Below are positions 1 to 6,259 of a DNA stretch of 8,432 nt, piece by piece; positions within the stretch are counted from its first letter, which is position 1, and each line of letters opens with the position of its first letter. A program made the translations under genes and the position numbers. The stretch is taken from NCBI GenBank assembly GCA_903882765.1, contig CAIRYE010000106.1, positions 1 through 8,432 on the forward strand, read 5' to 3'. The notes beneath the pieces were generated by a model that made no database searches, was not told where the DNA came from, and saw only the letters and a list, made by a program, of their open reading frames with translations. Origin of the DNA: an uncultured Anaerolineae bacterium. GTDB taxonomy: Bacteria; Chloroflexota; Anaerolineae; Anaerolineales; Villigracilaceae.

Positions 1-205
1 GCTACACAATTGAAAAGACACAACCAGCGCTCTAACAATATGCCGATGAGACCTTTGAATTATCGTTCCCCTTTGGTTTTTCTTGCCGCATGTGTCTAAT
101 ATGTTTGACAAACCTACATATTTTTGTACTTCAAATGTCACAACTTTCTTGATTTTGTATTCAGTTTATGCTATCTATAGGCTATCTTAATAAATAAGGC
201 GAAAT
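1..205. other. Non-coding leader upstream of the hydrolase gene
   Basis: No convincing gene is seen here. One forward frame is open from the left edge to a TAA at 97-99 and another to a TAA at 33-35. Either could be the tail of a gene outside the window, but neither tail is recognisable. The stretch from about 100 onward is AT-rich. It holds a TTGACA hexamer (105-110), a TTGATT hexamer (149-154) with a TATCTA 17 bases later (172-177), and an AAGG ribosome-binding site (196-199) six bases before the ATG at 206. Promoter assignment is weak because no good -10 box follows the TTGACA. Confidence 0.5.
98..122. promoter_or_regulatory. Operator-like inverted repeat over a TTGACA hexamer
   Basis: Perfect 7-base arms AATATGT (98-104) and ACATATT (116-122) are separated by 11 bases. 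The spacer begins with TTGACA (105-110), a consensus -35 hexamer. A shorter palindrome, GTTTGACAAAC, sits within it at 103-113. This could be a repressor operator over a promoter for the hydrolase gene about 85 bases downstream. In AT-rich DNA such arms can also arise by chance, and no clear -10 follows at the right distance. Confidence 0.25.
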
Positions 206-1057
206 ATGCATCGAGAAAAAGTATCAGAAAATGTTTATTGGTTTCAGAGTGAGATCTACGCTCAGGTTACAGCTGGTGTTGTTACTGGCCCGCAATGGGC
301 AGTAGTGATCGATACCCTTGCCACACCCGAAGAGACCATTGCGATCAGAGAATTTGTGGAACATGATCTTAACCTTCATGTTCGCTATGTTATCAATACC
401 CACTACCATGCTGACCATACCTGGGGAAATTGCTTTTTCCCAGGCGCAACCATAATTTCCCACACCCTTTGCCGTGATCTGATGGAATCAAAAAGCATCC
501 CATCCTTCGAAAGCGCAAAAGTGGGTAATCCCTCCCTCAGCCAAGTGAAGATCGTTCTTCCTCATCTAACATTTGATGATGGAGATATGATTTTACGCGT
601 CGGAAAAAAGAATTTGATCTTATCCCCTGCCACCGGCCATAGCAATGACGGTATCTCGGTATTAGTAGAAGAAGATCGCATCCTCTTTGCCGGCGATTCG
701 TTTATGCCTTTGCCCTTCATCGTTGATGGCAATATCAATGACATTGTCGCCTCGATCAAAAAGATCGGCAAAATGGGCTTGGAGAACATTATTCAGGGGC
801 ACGGAGATATTGTGTTGCGTGGTGAGATCGAAGCCGCGGTAAAAGATAACCTTGCCTATCTATCGAACATTCGAAAACATGTAAGAGTTGCTTTAAAAAG
901 AAAATCACCCATCGATTACCTGGATGAAGTTTCTATTGAGGAATGCGGGAAAAGCCGAGTTTATTTAGGCGGATTAGCCGAAACCCTACACCAACATAAC
1001 CTGAGAGCACTCTATAAAGCGTTGCTAGAGAAAGACCTGCCCGACACAGAGGATTAA
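206..1057 (+). CDS. Metallo-beta-lactamase-fold hydrolase
   Basis: Soluble 283-residue protein of the metallo-beta-lactamase superfamily, which hydrolyses thioesters, lactones, phosphodiesters or lactams using one or two metal ions. The full metal-ligand set is visible: H66-x-H68-x-D70-H71 (THYHADHTWGN), H145 in TGHSND, D164 in FAGDS and H199 in QGHGD. The loop strand VVIDT (34-38) fits the N-terminal half of the fold. Length matches the single-domain MBL-fold family; the last 80 residues are probably a helical tail. The ATG is preceded by AAGG at 6 bases. There is no signal peptide, so it is likely cytoplasmic. It stands alone on this strand and converges on plsY with a 4-base stop overlap. 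Substrate cannot be inferred; glyoxalase II-like, quinoprotein-relay-like and lactonase roles are all open. Confidence 0.9.
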   Translation: MHREKVSENVYWFQSEIYAQVTAGVVTGPQWAVVIDTLATPEETIAIREFVEHDLNLHVRYVINTHYHADHTWGNCFFPGATIISHTLCRDLMESKSIPSFESAKVGNPSLSQVKIVLPHLTFDDGDMILRVGKKNLILSPATGHSNDGISVLVEEDRILFAGDSFMPLPFIVDGNINDIVASIKKIGKMGLENIIQGHGDIVLRGEIEAAVKDNLAYLSNIRKHVRVALKRKSPIDYLDEVSIEECGKSRVYLGGLAETLHQHNLRALYKALLEKDLPDTED

Positions 1058-1083
1058 TCCTCTCGGGTCTTGTTTTCTTTTTT
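1033..1083 (+). terminator. Intrinsic terminator spanning both convergent stop codons
   Basis: A stem is formed by CCCG (1040-1043) with CGGG (1064-1067), then AGAGGA (1048-1053) with TCCTCT (1058-1063), closed by a TTAA loop. The core 1048-1063 is a perfect 16-base palindrome. The stem is followed on the forward strand by a T-rich run at 1070-1083, the classic Rho-independent arrangement for the hydrolase gene. The hairpin holds the last codons of both genes, and the T-run is the antisense of the lysine-rich tail of PlsY. On the reverse strand only a poor T-run follows, so termination of plsY here is less certain. Confidence 0.7.
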
Positions 1084-1770
1084 CTTCTTCAGCCAGCCGT
1101 GCAAACTAATATTGATCACCCGTTCATTGCCAGCGATCAGCTTGGTAATATTGGGTTTTAAGGCCCATGCCAATAAGATGATCGCGAACAAACCATATAA
1201 AACATAAGGCAGTGGGTTGTCGGAGCTGGTTGGGTCAAGAAGGTATTTAATTCCAAAAACTACCATCGCGAAAAACGCGACGCTTAGTGTAGTAACAGAA
1301 GCATATCCGATCGTAAAGTAAACGATAACGCCTAAGGGCAAAATGATCAAAGCGATTGGCGACCATAAACCGATCGCGCCACCAAGGGCAGGCGCCCCGC
1401 CAGCGCCACCGCGAAAACGGCGGAACTTCTTCTGCTCATCAAACTCAGGCATAAAGATGGAGTAATTGTGTCCAAGAATGGCAGCCGTTGCCGCCAAAAC
1501 ATATACCCAGTAAACTCCAGGATAAACCTCTTCGGGAAAAGCCGCTTTGGCGACCCAAACAGCGCTCGCACCTTTTAGAATATCCAATAAAGCGGTCAGT
1601 AGACCTGGAATAAAACCAGCGGCCCGTAACACATTTGTGCCACCGGTTCGGCCGCTTTCGATCTGTCGTACATCTTTTCCGGTTACAACCTTCACTATCC
1701 ACAAGCCATTGGGGATGGAACCCAATAAATATCCAACAAAAATAACACCAACAAACAAAATATATTGCAT
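1054..1770 (-). CDS. plsY: PlsY-type acyl-phosphate:glycerol-3-phosphate acyltransferase
   Basis: Integral membrane enzyme that moves an acyl chain from acyl-phosphate to glycerol-3-phosphate, giving lysophosphatidic acid, the first step of phospholipid synthesis. A TTG lies at 1771-1773, but the ATG at 1770 has a strong GGAGG five bases upstream, so I use it (238 residues). Counted from that ATG, family motifs are GSIPNG (17-22), SGRTGGTN (39-46), GHN (100-102), RGGAGG (120-125) and the C-terminal KPNITKLIAGNE (205-216), matching the family's N-I-x-R-L-x-x-G-x-E end. About six hydrophobic segments are present. Two oddities: the family's GGKG loop reads GGAG, and about ten extra residues rich in K and R precede it. 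The tail ends KKKKENKTRED. It is last in a three-gene reverse cluster, 51 bases after the peptidase gene. Family is confident; activity depends on the altered loop. Confidence 0.88.
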   Translation of the reverse strand: MQYILFVGVIFVGYLLGSIPNGLWIVKVVTGKDVRQIESGRTGGTNVLRAAGFIPGLLTALLDILKGASAVWVAKAAFPEEVYPGVYWVYVLAATAAILGHNYSIFMPEFDEQKKFRRFRGGAGGAPALGGAIGLWSPIALIILPLGVIVYFTIGYASVTTLSVAFFAMVVFGIKYLLDPTSSDNPLPYVLYGLFAIILLAWALKPNITKLIAGNERVINISLHGWLKKKKENKTRED

Positions 1771-1775
1771 CAAAT

Positions 1776-1780
1776 CCTCC
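1776..1780 (-). promoter_or_regulatory. Ribosome-binding site that fixes the plsY start
   Basis: On the reverse strand GGAGG lies five bases before the ATG at 1770. It is only two bases from the TTG at 1773, which makes the TTG start unlikely. Confidence 0.8.
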
Positions 1781-1805
1781 GGGTATGAAAAGTAAAACCC
1801 TTAAA

Positions 1806-1821
1806 TGTGATCTAAGTTACA
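1806..1821. promoter_or_regulatory. CRP/FNR-like palindromic site upstream of plsY
   Basis: The sequence TGTGA-N6-TTACA matches the TGTGA-N6-TCACA half-site pattern of the CRP family at 9 of 10 defined positions. It lies in the 51-base gap between the peptidase stop and the plsY ATG, 36 bases before that ATG. It would suit a regulator acting on an internal promoter or on read-through into plsY. No convincing promoter hexamers are seen beside it, and one short site can occur by chance. Confidence 0.25.
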
Positions 1822-2226
1822 TTAGGCACTAAGAATGGGCACTTCTTCGAATCTTCCATTTTCGATCCAAAATGCTTGCGAGGCCCATTTCCGACCAACT
1901 TTTGAGCAGATCACACTGATCACAGGATAGGCGTGCTCCCGTACGTCGGTGTCGGAGGGGTAATACTTTCCCTTTGGGTGGGAATGATAAATGGCCAAAA
2001 ATTCCAATCCTTCAATATCCACCAATTCCATCGCTCTCAGCTGTGCTTTTGGGTCCATTCGAAAACGACTGCTACCCGGTTCGGCGTTATTTACAGGTAT
2101 CACCATGGTTACCACACCATCCTTACCCGCCAACAACCCACAAGCTTCCCGTGGGGCTTCTCGTTCAGATTGTTTGTGGATAAAGAACAGTTGTTGCTGG
2201 TTAAGCGTTATAAATTTATTAGTCAT
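1822..2226 (-). CDS. JAMM/MPN-domain (M67 family) metallopeptidase
   Basis: Compact 134-residue zinc peptidase of the JAB1/MPN/Mov34 type. All catalytic features are visible: E27 in EACGLLAG, H81-x-H83 in YHSHPKG, then S91 and D94 seven and ten residues on (PSDTD), giving the exact H-x-H-x7-S-x2-D signature. Bacterial relatives such as Mec remove residues from the C-terminus of ubiquitin-like sulfur carriers (CysO, ThiS, MoaD types) or act with E1-like enzymes. No such partner gene is present here, so the substrate is unknown. The protein is soluble with no signal peptide and is about the length of a lone catalytic domain. Its ATG starts two bases after the stop of the upstream membrane gene. 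No good Shine-Dalgarno sequence is seen at normal distance, so translation probably depends on coupling. Confidence 0.88.
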   Translation of the reverse strand: MTNKFITLNQQQLFFIHKQSEREAPREACGLLAGKDGVVTMVIPVNNAEPGSSRFRMDPKAQLRAMELVDIEGLEFLAIYHSHPKGKYYPSDTDVREHAYPVISVICSKVGRKWASQAFWIENGRFEEVPILSA

Positions 2227-2228
2227 GA

Positions 2229-3038
2229 TTAAAGTAATATCCCAATTAGTACAAATAGAAGAAAGCCGACAGCGGGTTCGATGACAGCGCGTTTGAGGGG
2301 GTTATTTTCGAGAATATTCTGCGAAAACTCTACCAAAGAGAAGAGGATCCCTGTGATGAAAACACCATATTGAACGGGTGTAATAGGCCAATAATGGAAA
2401 ACAAGGGCAAACTGGGTTGTTACAAAACCGATCCCAACCGCCCAACCCGTCTCCCATTTACTAGTTCGAAGCTGAATGGAACGCAGGGTTACTAAAAATG
2501 AGATCGGAAAGACGATGAAGGCAACAGTGAACAATCGTTGGTCAGAAAATGAGATGGCGGAAAGAAAGATCAAAAATAAAAGATACGAAAGTGACATCAA
2601 ACCGACAATAGATAAGGGGAACCAAACATCAGTAGGTTCGATCACTACATACTCCGCTAGGATCACCAGCAGAAGAACAGCGCCACCCATTACAAATATG
2701 AACCACCAACTCGGCCCTATCTTCATAGAATGCAATACGATGCTAAGGATAAACGACGTGATCGAAGGTGTAATGCTATGCTGAATTAAAGTTCCCCGGC
2801 TCAGATTTGGGTGACTTTGCAAAAACCACATCATCCCCGTAGCGGTGAGCAATGTTATGAGGATGTTCGAGAAAAAGTATAGGTTTACAGGAAAGGAAAA
2901 TTGCAGGCTAAAAACACGGGTGGTGATCTCAAACAAGCTGGACGGGATCAGCACGGAGATACCAAGGGCAATCAAAATGATCGAGACAAATACGCTCAAT
3001 CGGTTTAATTTCATGGATGGATCATTTTCAATATTCAT
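2229..3038 (-). CDS. Multi-pass membrane protein of unknown function
   Basis: I do not recognise this 269-residue protein. Hydrophobic stretches suggest eight or nine membrane segments, roughly at 15-34, 53-73, 88-105, 110-132, 139-160, 168-185, 197-215, 222-240 and 252-269, with short loops and almost no soluble domain. There are no cofactor or catalytic motifs I can name. It is the first gene of the reverse cluster and ends two bases before the M67 peptidase ATG, so the two are very likely co-translated and may work together. I use the ATG at 3038. An alternative ATG at 3014 would remove eight residues; neither has a clear ribosome-binding site. A TATATT at 3060-3055 could be a -10 box giving a leader of about ten bases, but its -35 is poor. 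Confidence 0.8.
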   Translation of the reverse strand: MNIENDPSMKLNRLSVFVSIILIALGISVLIPSSLFEITTRVFSLQFSFPVNLYFFSNILITLLTATGMMWFLQSHPNLSRGTLIQHSITPSITSFILSIVLHSMKIGPSWWFIFVMGGAVLLLVILAEYVVIEPTDVWFPLSIVGLMSLSYLLFLIFLSAISFSDQRLFTVAFIVFPISFLVTLRSIQLRTSKWETGWAVGIGFVTTQFALVFHYWPITPVQYGVFITGILFSLVEFSQNILENNPLKRAVIEPAVGFLLFVLIGILL

Positions 3039-3167
3039 ATCAATCTATGACCATAATATACCGTATTTTTCGCCCAAATTTGGTGTTGAATGCGATTTTT
3101 CCGTAGTAGCACGCGGTTCTTTCATTAATTAACGAATAAAGCGCAGGTATGGTAAAATTAAAAGGTT
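3039..3167. promoter_or_regulatory. Divergent intergenic region between two membrane-protein genes
   Basis: These 129 bases must carry promoters for both directions. The reverse side has a possible TATATT -10 (3060-3055). The forward side has a good extended -10 (described separately). Two palindromes lie between: CCAAATTTGG (3074-3083, perfect) and an imperfect TTCATTAATTAACGAA (3121-3136, one mismatched pair) that overlaps the forward -35. These could be operator sites. Confidence 0.5.
3129..3158 (+). promoter_or_regulatory. Extended -10 promoter for the 327-residue membrane gene and gyrB
   Basis: TAAAAT at 3153-3158 is preceded by TG one base away (3150-3151), an extended -10. TTAACG (3129-3134) lies 18 bases upstream as a 4-of-6 match to the -35 box. 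Transcription would start near 3165, only a few bases before the ATG at 3168, so the messenger would be nearly leaderless. The AAAAGG at 3160-3165 is too close to the ATG to be an ideal ribosome-binding site, which fits that view. Confidence 0.5.
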
Positions 3168-4151
3168 ATGGATATAAAAAATCAAGATATTACTACGTTT
3201 CCTGCCCCTCCCAGTGTTTTTAAAACATTGATAAAAGGTTTTAATATCGTTGCGAACCACATCTATTTGATCATCCTTCCAATATTATTAGATCTATTTT
3301 TATGGCTTGGTCCGCAAGTAAAGGTTGACTCGTTGATCGACCCTTTTTTCGCATTAATTAAAGAATCGGCTCAACAACTTCCAGCGGAAATAATGTCCGC
3401 CTTAACCGAAATTAAAGTTAGTATGAATCTTTTATCAGTTCTACGAACCTACCCGGTAGGAATATTCAGCTTGTTTAGCACAGCAATATCAAACGATACA
3501 CCTCTCGGCGCAAAAGCCCCAATGCTTTTCCTAACCATTGAGAGCAACTTGATCGTGATCTTGGCTTTGAATTTGATCGGCATTTTGTTCGGGATCCTTT
3601 ATTTTCGCTCTGTTTCGCGGGTAAGCCTAAGTGCCAATAACGCGCTGTCGTTACCCAAACTGATCCTCAATGTTTTTCTGTTAGATATTATATGGTTTGT
3701 CTTCTTCTTCTTCCTAAATTTACCCCTCTCTGTCTTGTTTTTACTTATCAGCCAGCTCGGAGACGGGGTGCGCTCTTTTCTTGGCATCCTATTAATGGTT
3801 CCGTTGGCTTGGCTGTTGATGTTGGTCTTTTATTCCTATTTTCCCCTTTTTGATGGAACGACAAATGTTCTAGAAGCCTTCAAACTTAGTTGGCGCTCGC
3901 TCCGTTATGGAATTCCTTCCTTGGGCTGGTTTTCTATTATTGCCTTGTTTATTTCTCAGGCGATGGATGCTCTATGGCGCTCTGCGCCATCAACCTCATG
4001 GATGTCGCTCTTCGGAATTTTCGGGCATGGTTTTGTCGCGACCGGCTTGTTAGCTGCAAGTTTTATGTATTATCAGGAAACAAACAGTTGGATCGAACAA
4101 ACTGTCCTATGGTTTAAATCGAAAAATGAAATTAAAAATTCAGGAAGATAA
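3168..4151 (+). CDS. Multi-pass membrane protein of unknown function, upstream of gyrB
   Basis: I do not recognise this 327-residue protein beyond it being an integral membrane protein. A soluble N-terminus of about 28 residues (with FPAPPSVFK) is followed by hydrophobic segments near 29-50, 126-147, 166-195, 203-225, 250-268 and 283-302. A more polar, probably extracytoplasmic loop spans about 51-120, and a basic C-terminal tail (WFKSKNEIKNSGR) suggests a cytoplasmic end. The segment YLIILPILLDLFLWLGP marks the first helix. The ATG sits just after an extended -10 promoter. Its stop is 17 bases before the gyrB start, so both are probably one transcript. No catalytic or transport motif is evident; link to gyrase may be no more than shared transcription. 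Confidence 0.8.
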   Translation: MDIKNQDITTFPAPPSVFKTLIKGFNIVANHIYLIILPILLDLFLWLGPQVKVDSLIDPFFALIKESAQQLPAEIMSALTEIKVSMNLLSVLRTYPVGIFSLFSTAISNDTPLGAKAPMLFLTIESNLIVILALNLIGILFGILYFRSVSRVSLSANNALSLPKLILNVFLLDIIWFVFFFFLNLPLSVLFLLISQLGDGVRSFLGILLMVPLAWLLMLVFYSYFPLFDGTTNVLEAFKLSWRSLRYGIPSLGWFSIIALFISQAMDALWRSAPSTSWMSLFGIFGHGFVATGLLAASFMYYQETNSWIEQTVLWFKSKNEIKNSGR

Positions 4152-4158
4152 TCTCCTT

Positions 4159-4163
4159 GGAGG
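4159..4163 (+). promoter_or_regulatory. Ribosome-binding site that fixes the gyrB start
   Basis: GGAGG lies five bases before the GTG at 4169. The longer frame beginning with TTG at 4157 would place this site inside the coding sequence with no other ribosome-binding site upstream, so GTG is the better start. Confidence 0.8.
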
Positions 4164-4168
4164 ACGTT

Positions 4169-6082
4169 GTGACAACTCCCGCTAATTACAATGCATCGAG
4201 CATTCAAATTTTGGAAGGGCTCGAAGCAGTACGCCGCCGACCTGGTATGTACGTTGGTGGCACCGACCAAAAAGCCTTACATCACCTCATTTACGAAGTG
4301 GTTGATAACTCAATTGACGAAGCCTTAGCAGGCGTTTGTAATAAGATCGACGTAACCATCCATCCAGATAGCGCTATTTCGGTTGAGGATAATGGCCGAG
4401 GTATCCCGGTAGAAATTCACCCTGAGAAAAAGATCTCAGCCTTGCAAGTAGTCATGACCGTGCTTCATGCTGGTGGTAAGTTTGGTGGCGGCGGATACAA
4501 AGTATCGGGCGGTTTACACGGTGTAGGTGTTTCTGCCGTAAACGCTCTTTCAGAATGGTGCGAAGTAGAAGTAACCAAGAGTGGATTAGTTCATTCTCAA
4601 CGTTACGAACGCGGTATCCCAATGAACGAAGTCCATGTAATTGGCAAAGCCAAACCAGAAGCCCACGGCACAAAAACTACTTTCAAATTCGACCCAACGA
4701 TTTTCAAAGAAAGCCCTGAATATCGCTTCGAAACGTTGGTACAACGTTTTAGGGAAATGGCGTTTGTAACCCGCGGCGTAACCATCAACTTGGTCGATCT
4801 TCGGGTTGACCGCGCCATGACCTTCTATTTTGAGGGCGGTATTCGTTCCTTCGTAAGGTATCTCAATAAGAACCGCGAGAATTTGCACCCAGTAATGTAC
4901 GCGGAAAAACAGATCGAAAGTATTGGCGTTGAAGTTTCGATCCAATATACCAATGCTTTTTCCGAATCCGTCTTCTCTTTTGCCAACACCATCAACACCA
5001 TTGATGGCGGTACGCATATGACCGGTCTTCGCACCGCTGTAACCAGAGTGATCAATGATTACGCTCGTAAAAATGGCTTGATCAAAGACGCGGAATCTAA
5101 CTTTACCGGTGATGATACCCGGGAAGGTATGACCGCGATTGTTTCTATTAAACATCCCGATCCTCAATTTGAATCACAAACAAAAGTAAAGTTGATGAAC
5201 CCCGAGGTTCAGACCATTGTTACACAGGTGGTTAGTGAATCATTTGGGATCTTCCTTGAAGAGAATCCCCAAGCGGCTAAGGCGATCATCCAAAAATGTT
5301 TGACCTCCTCGCGCGCTAGAGATGCTGCCCGTAAAGCCAGAGACCTAGTCATCCGCAAGTCCGCTCTCGAATCGCTAACCTTGCCGGGGAAACTAGCCGA
5401 TTGTTCCGACCGCGACTCCAGCAAGACCGAACTCTACATCGTAGAAGGTGACTCGGCAGGTGGCTCGGCAAAACAAGGACGCGATCGCCATTTTCAGGCG
5501 ATTCTGCCCTTGCGCGGTAAGATCCTGAACACAGAGCGCGCCCGTCTCGATAAGATCTTAGGCAACAACGAAGTAAAATCTCTTATCTCCGCTTTAGGGA
5601 TGGGTATCGGTAATAATATGGATATTTCCGGTTTACGTTACAGTCGCATCATCATTATGACGGATGCGGATGTTGATGGTAGCCACATTCGCACGCTCTT
5701 GCTGACCTTTTTCTTCAGGCATATGCCAAGCCTTATCGATCAGGGACATCTTTACATTGCCCAACCGCCGCTCTATCGTTTGGAACACAAAAAACAAGCC
5801 CGCTATCTTTATTCTGACCAAGAAAAAGATGCCGCAATCCTTGATCTCGGCAAAGATAGCGAAAAAGCCTCGCTGCAGCGTTACAAAGGGTTGGGCGAAA
5901 TGAACCCTGACCAACTTTGGGAAACGACGATGAATCCAGTCAATAGAACGTTGTTACAAGTCTCAGTAGAAGATGCCGCCGAAGCTGAACGTACTTTTGA
6001 TATCCTAATGGGCGATGAAGTTGCGCCACGCAAAAAATTTATTACCACCCATGCAAAAAAGGTAAGAAATCTCGATATTTAG
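4169..6082 (+). CDS. gyrB: DNA gyrase subunit B
   Basis: ATPase subunit of DNA gyrase, which with GyrA introduces negative supercoils. From the GTG start it has 637 residues, the usual length for forms lacking the roughly 170-residue gammaproteobacterial insert. The GHKL ATPase domain shows YEVVDNSIDEA (E43, D46, N47), DNGRGIP from D74 and the ATP lid GGLHGVGVSAVNALS near 114-128. The transducer domain holds DGGTH. The TOPRIM domain has the catalytic EGDSAGG (E426), PLRGKILN and DADVDG (D499, D501, D503). The C-terminal QRYKGLGEMNPDQLWETT (from 570) and the NLDI end are typical of GyrB. The position equal to E. coli Arg136, a coumarin contact, is Ser143. No gyrA is in the window. The frame stays open for 58 codons after the TAG, but the protein end is normal, so read-through is not implied. 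ParE is the main alternative. Confidence 0.97.
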   Translation: MTTPANYNASSIQILEGLEAVRRRPGMYVGGTDQKALHHLIYEVVDNSIDEALAGVCNKIDVTIHPDSAISVEDNGRGIPVEIHPEKKISALQVVMTVLHAGGKFGGGGYKVSGGLHGVGVSAVNALSEWCEVEVTKSGLVHSQRYERGIPMNEVHVIGKAKPEAHGTKTTFKFDPTIFKESPEYRFETLVQRFREMAFVTRGVTINLVDLRVDRAMTFYFEGGIRSFVRYLNKNRENLHPVMYAEKQIESIGVEVSIQYTNAFSESVFSFANTINTIDGGTHMTGLRTAVTRVINDYARKNGLIKDAESNFTGDDTREGMTAIVSIKHPDPQFESQTKVKLMNPEVQTIVTQVVSESFGIFLEENPQAAKAIIQKCLTSSRARDAARKARDLVIRKSALESLTLPGKLADCSDRDSSKTELYIVEGDSAGGSAKQGRDRHFQAILPLRGKILNTERARLDKILGNNEVKSLISALGMGIGNNMDISGLRYSRIIIMTDADVDGSHIRTLLLTFFFRHMPSLIDQGHLYIAQPPLYRLEHKKQARYLYSDQEKDAAILDLGKDSEKASLQRYKGLGEMNPDQLWETTMNPVNRTLLQVSVEDAAEAERTFDILMGDEVAPRKKFITTHAKKVRNLDI

Positions 6083-6112
6083 CCATATCAATCTGTAACT
6101 ACTGGATCATTT

Positions 6113-6259
6113 ATGATGGGTATATCTTGCAGCAACAGCAAATATGATGAATATCCAGCCGAACCTGGGCAAATAGTCTTAACATATCTCCCTAATAGCT
6201 TTGTCTTTTTTGGCAAGGGCAATTGTTTTTCATTCAATGAATTTTGGTTCGTTGAATGA
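6113..6259 (+). CDS. Possible 48-residue leader peptide overlapping the kinase start
   Basis: A short open frame begins with two ATG codons (6113, 6116) and ends in a TGA at 6257-6259 that overlaps the kinase ATG as ATGA, an arrangement typical of translational coupling. A GGA at 6104-6106, six bases before the first ATG, is a weak ribosome-binding site. The peptide is not recognised. It starts MMGISCSNSKYDEYPAEPG and is aromatic-rich at the end (FNEFWFVE). The second half is read through the left arm of a long inverted repeat, so its residues may be incidental. The frame is that of gyrB and is open back to the gyrB stop, so it could be a chance opening. Kept because the kinase itself has no visible ribosome-binding site. 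Confidence 0.25.
   Translation: MMGISCSNSKYDEYPAEPGQIVLTYLPNSFVFFGKGNCFSFNEFWFVE

Noticed and set aside
1347..1795. Several open frames overlapping plsY on both strands
   Set aside because: PlsY motifs and membrane segments establish the true frame; the others are shadows.
1933..2284. Three forward open frames over the M67 peptidase gene
   Set aside because: The reverse frame has the complete JAMM signature; the forward frames show no conserved motif.
2476..3132. Forward open frames opposite the 269-residue membrane protein
   Set aside because: They are polar, low-quality frames antisense to a continuous membrane-protein pattern and lack start signals.
4586..5167. 193-codon reverse-strand open frame inside gyrB
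   Set aside because: It lies wholly antisense to conserved gyrB codons, has no recognisable domain or ribosome-binding site, and is explained by gyrB codon usage.
6083..6256. Read-through extension of GyrB after its TAG stop
   Set aside because: The frame is open for 58 codons, but GyrB already ends with the normal NLDI terminus, so no extension is needed.
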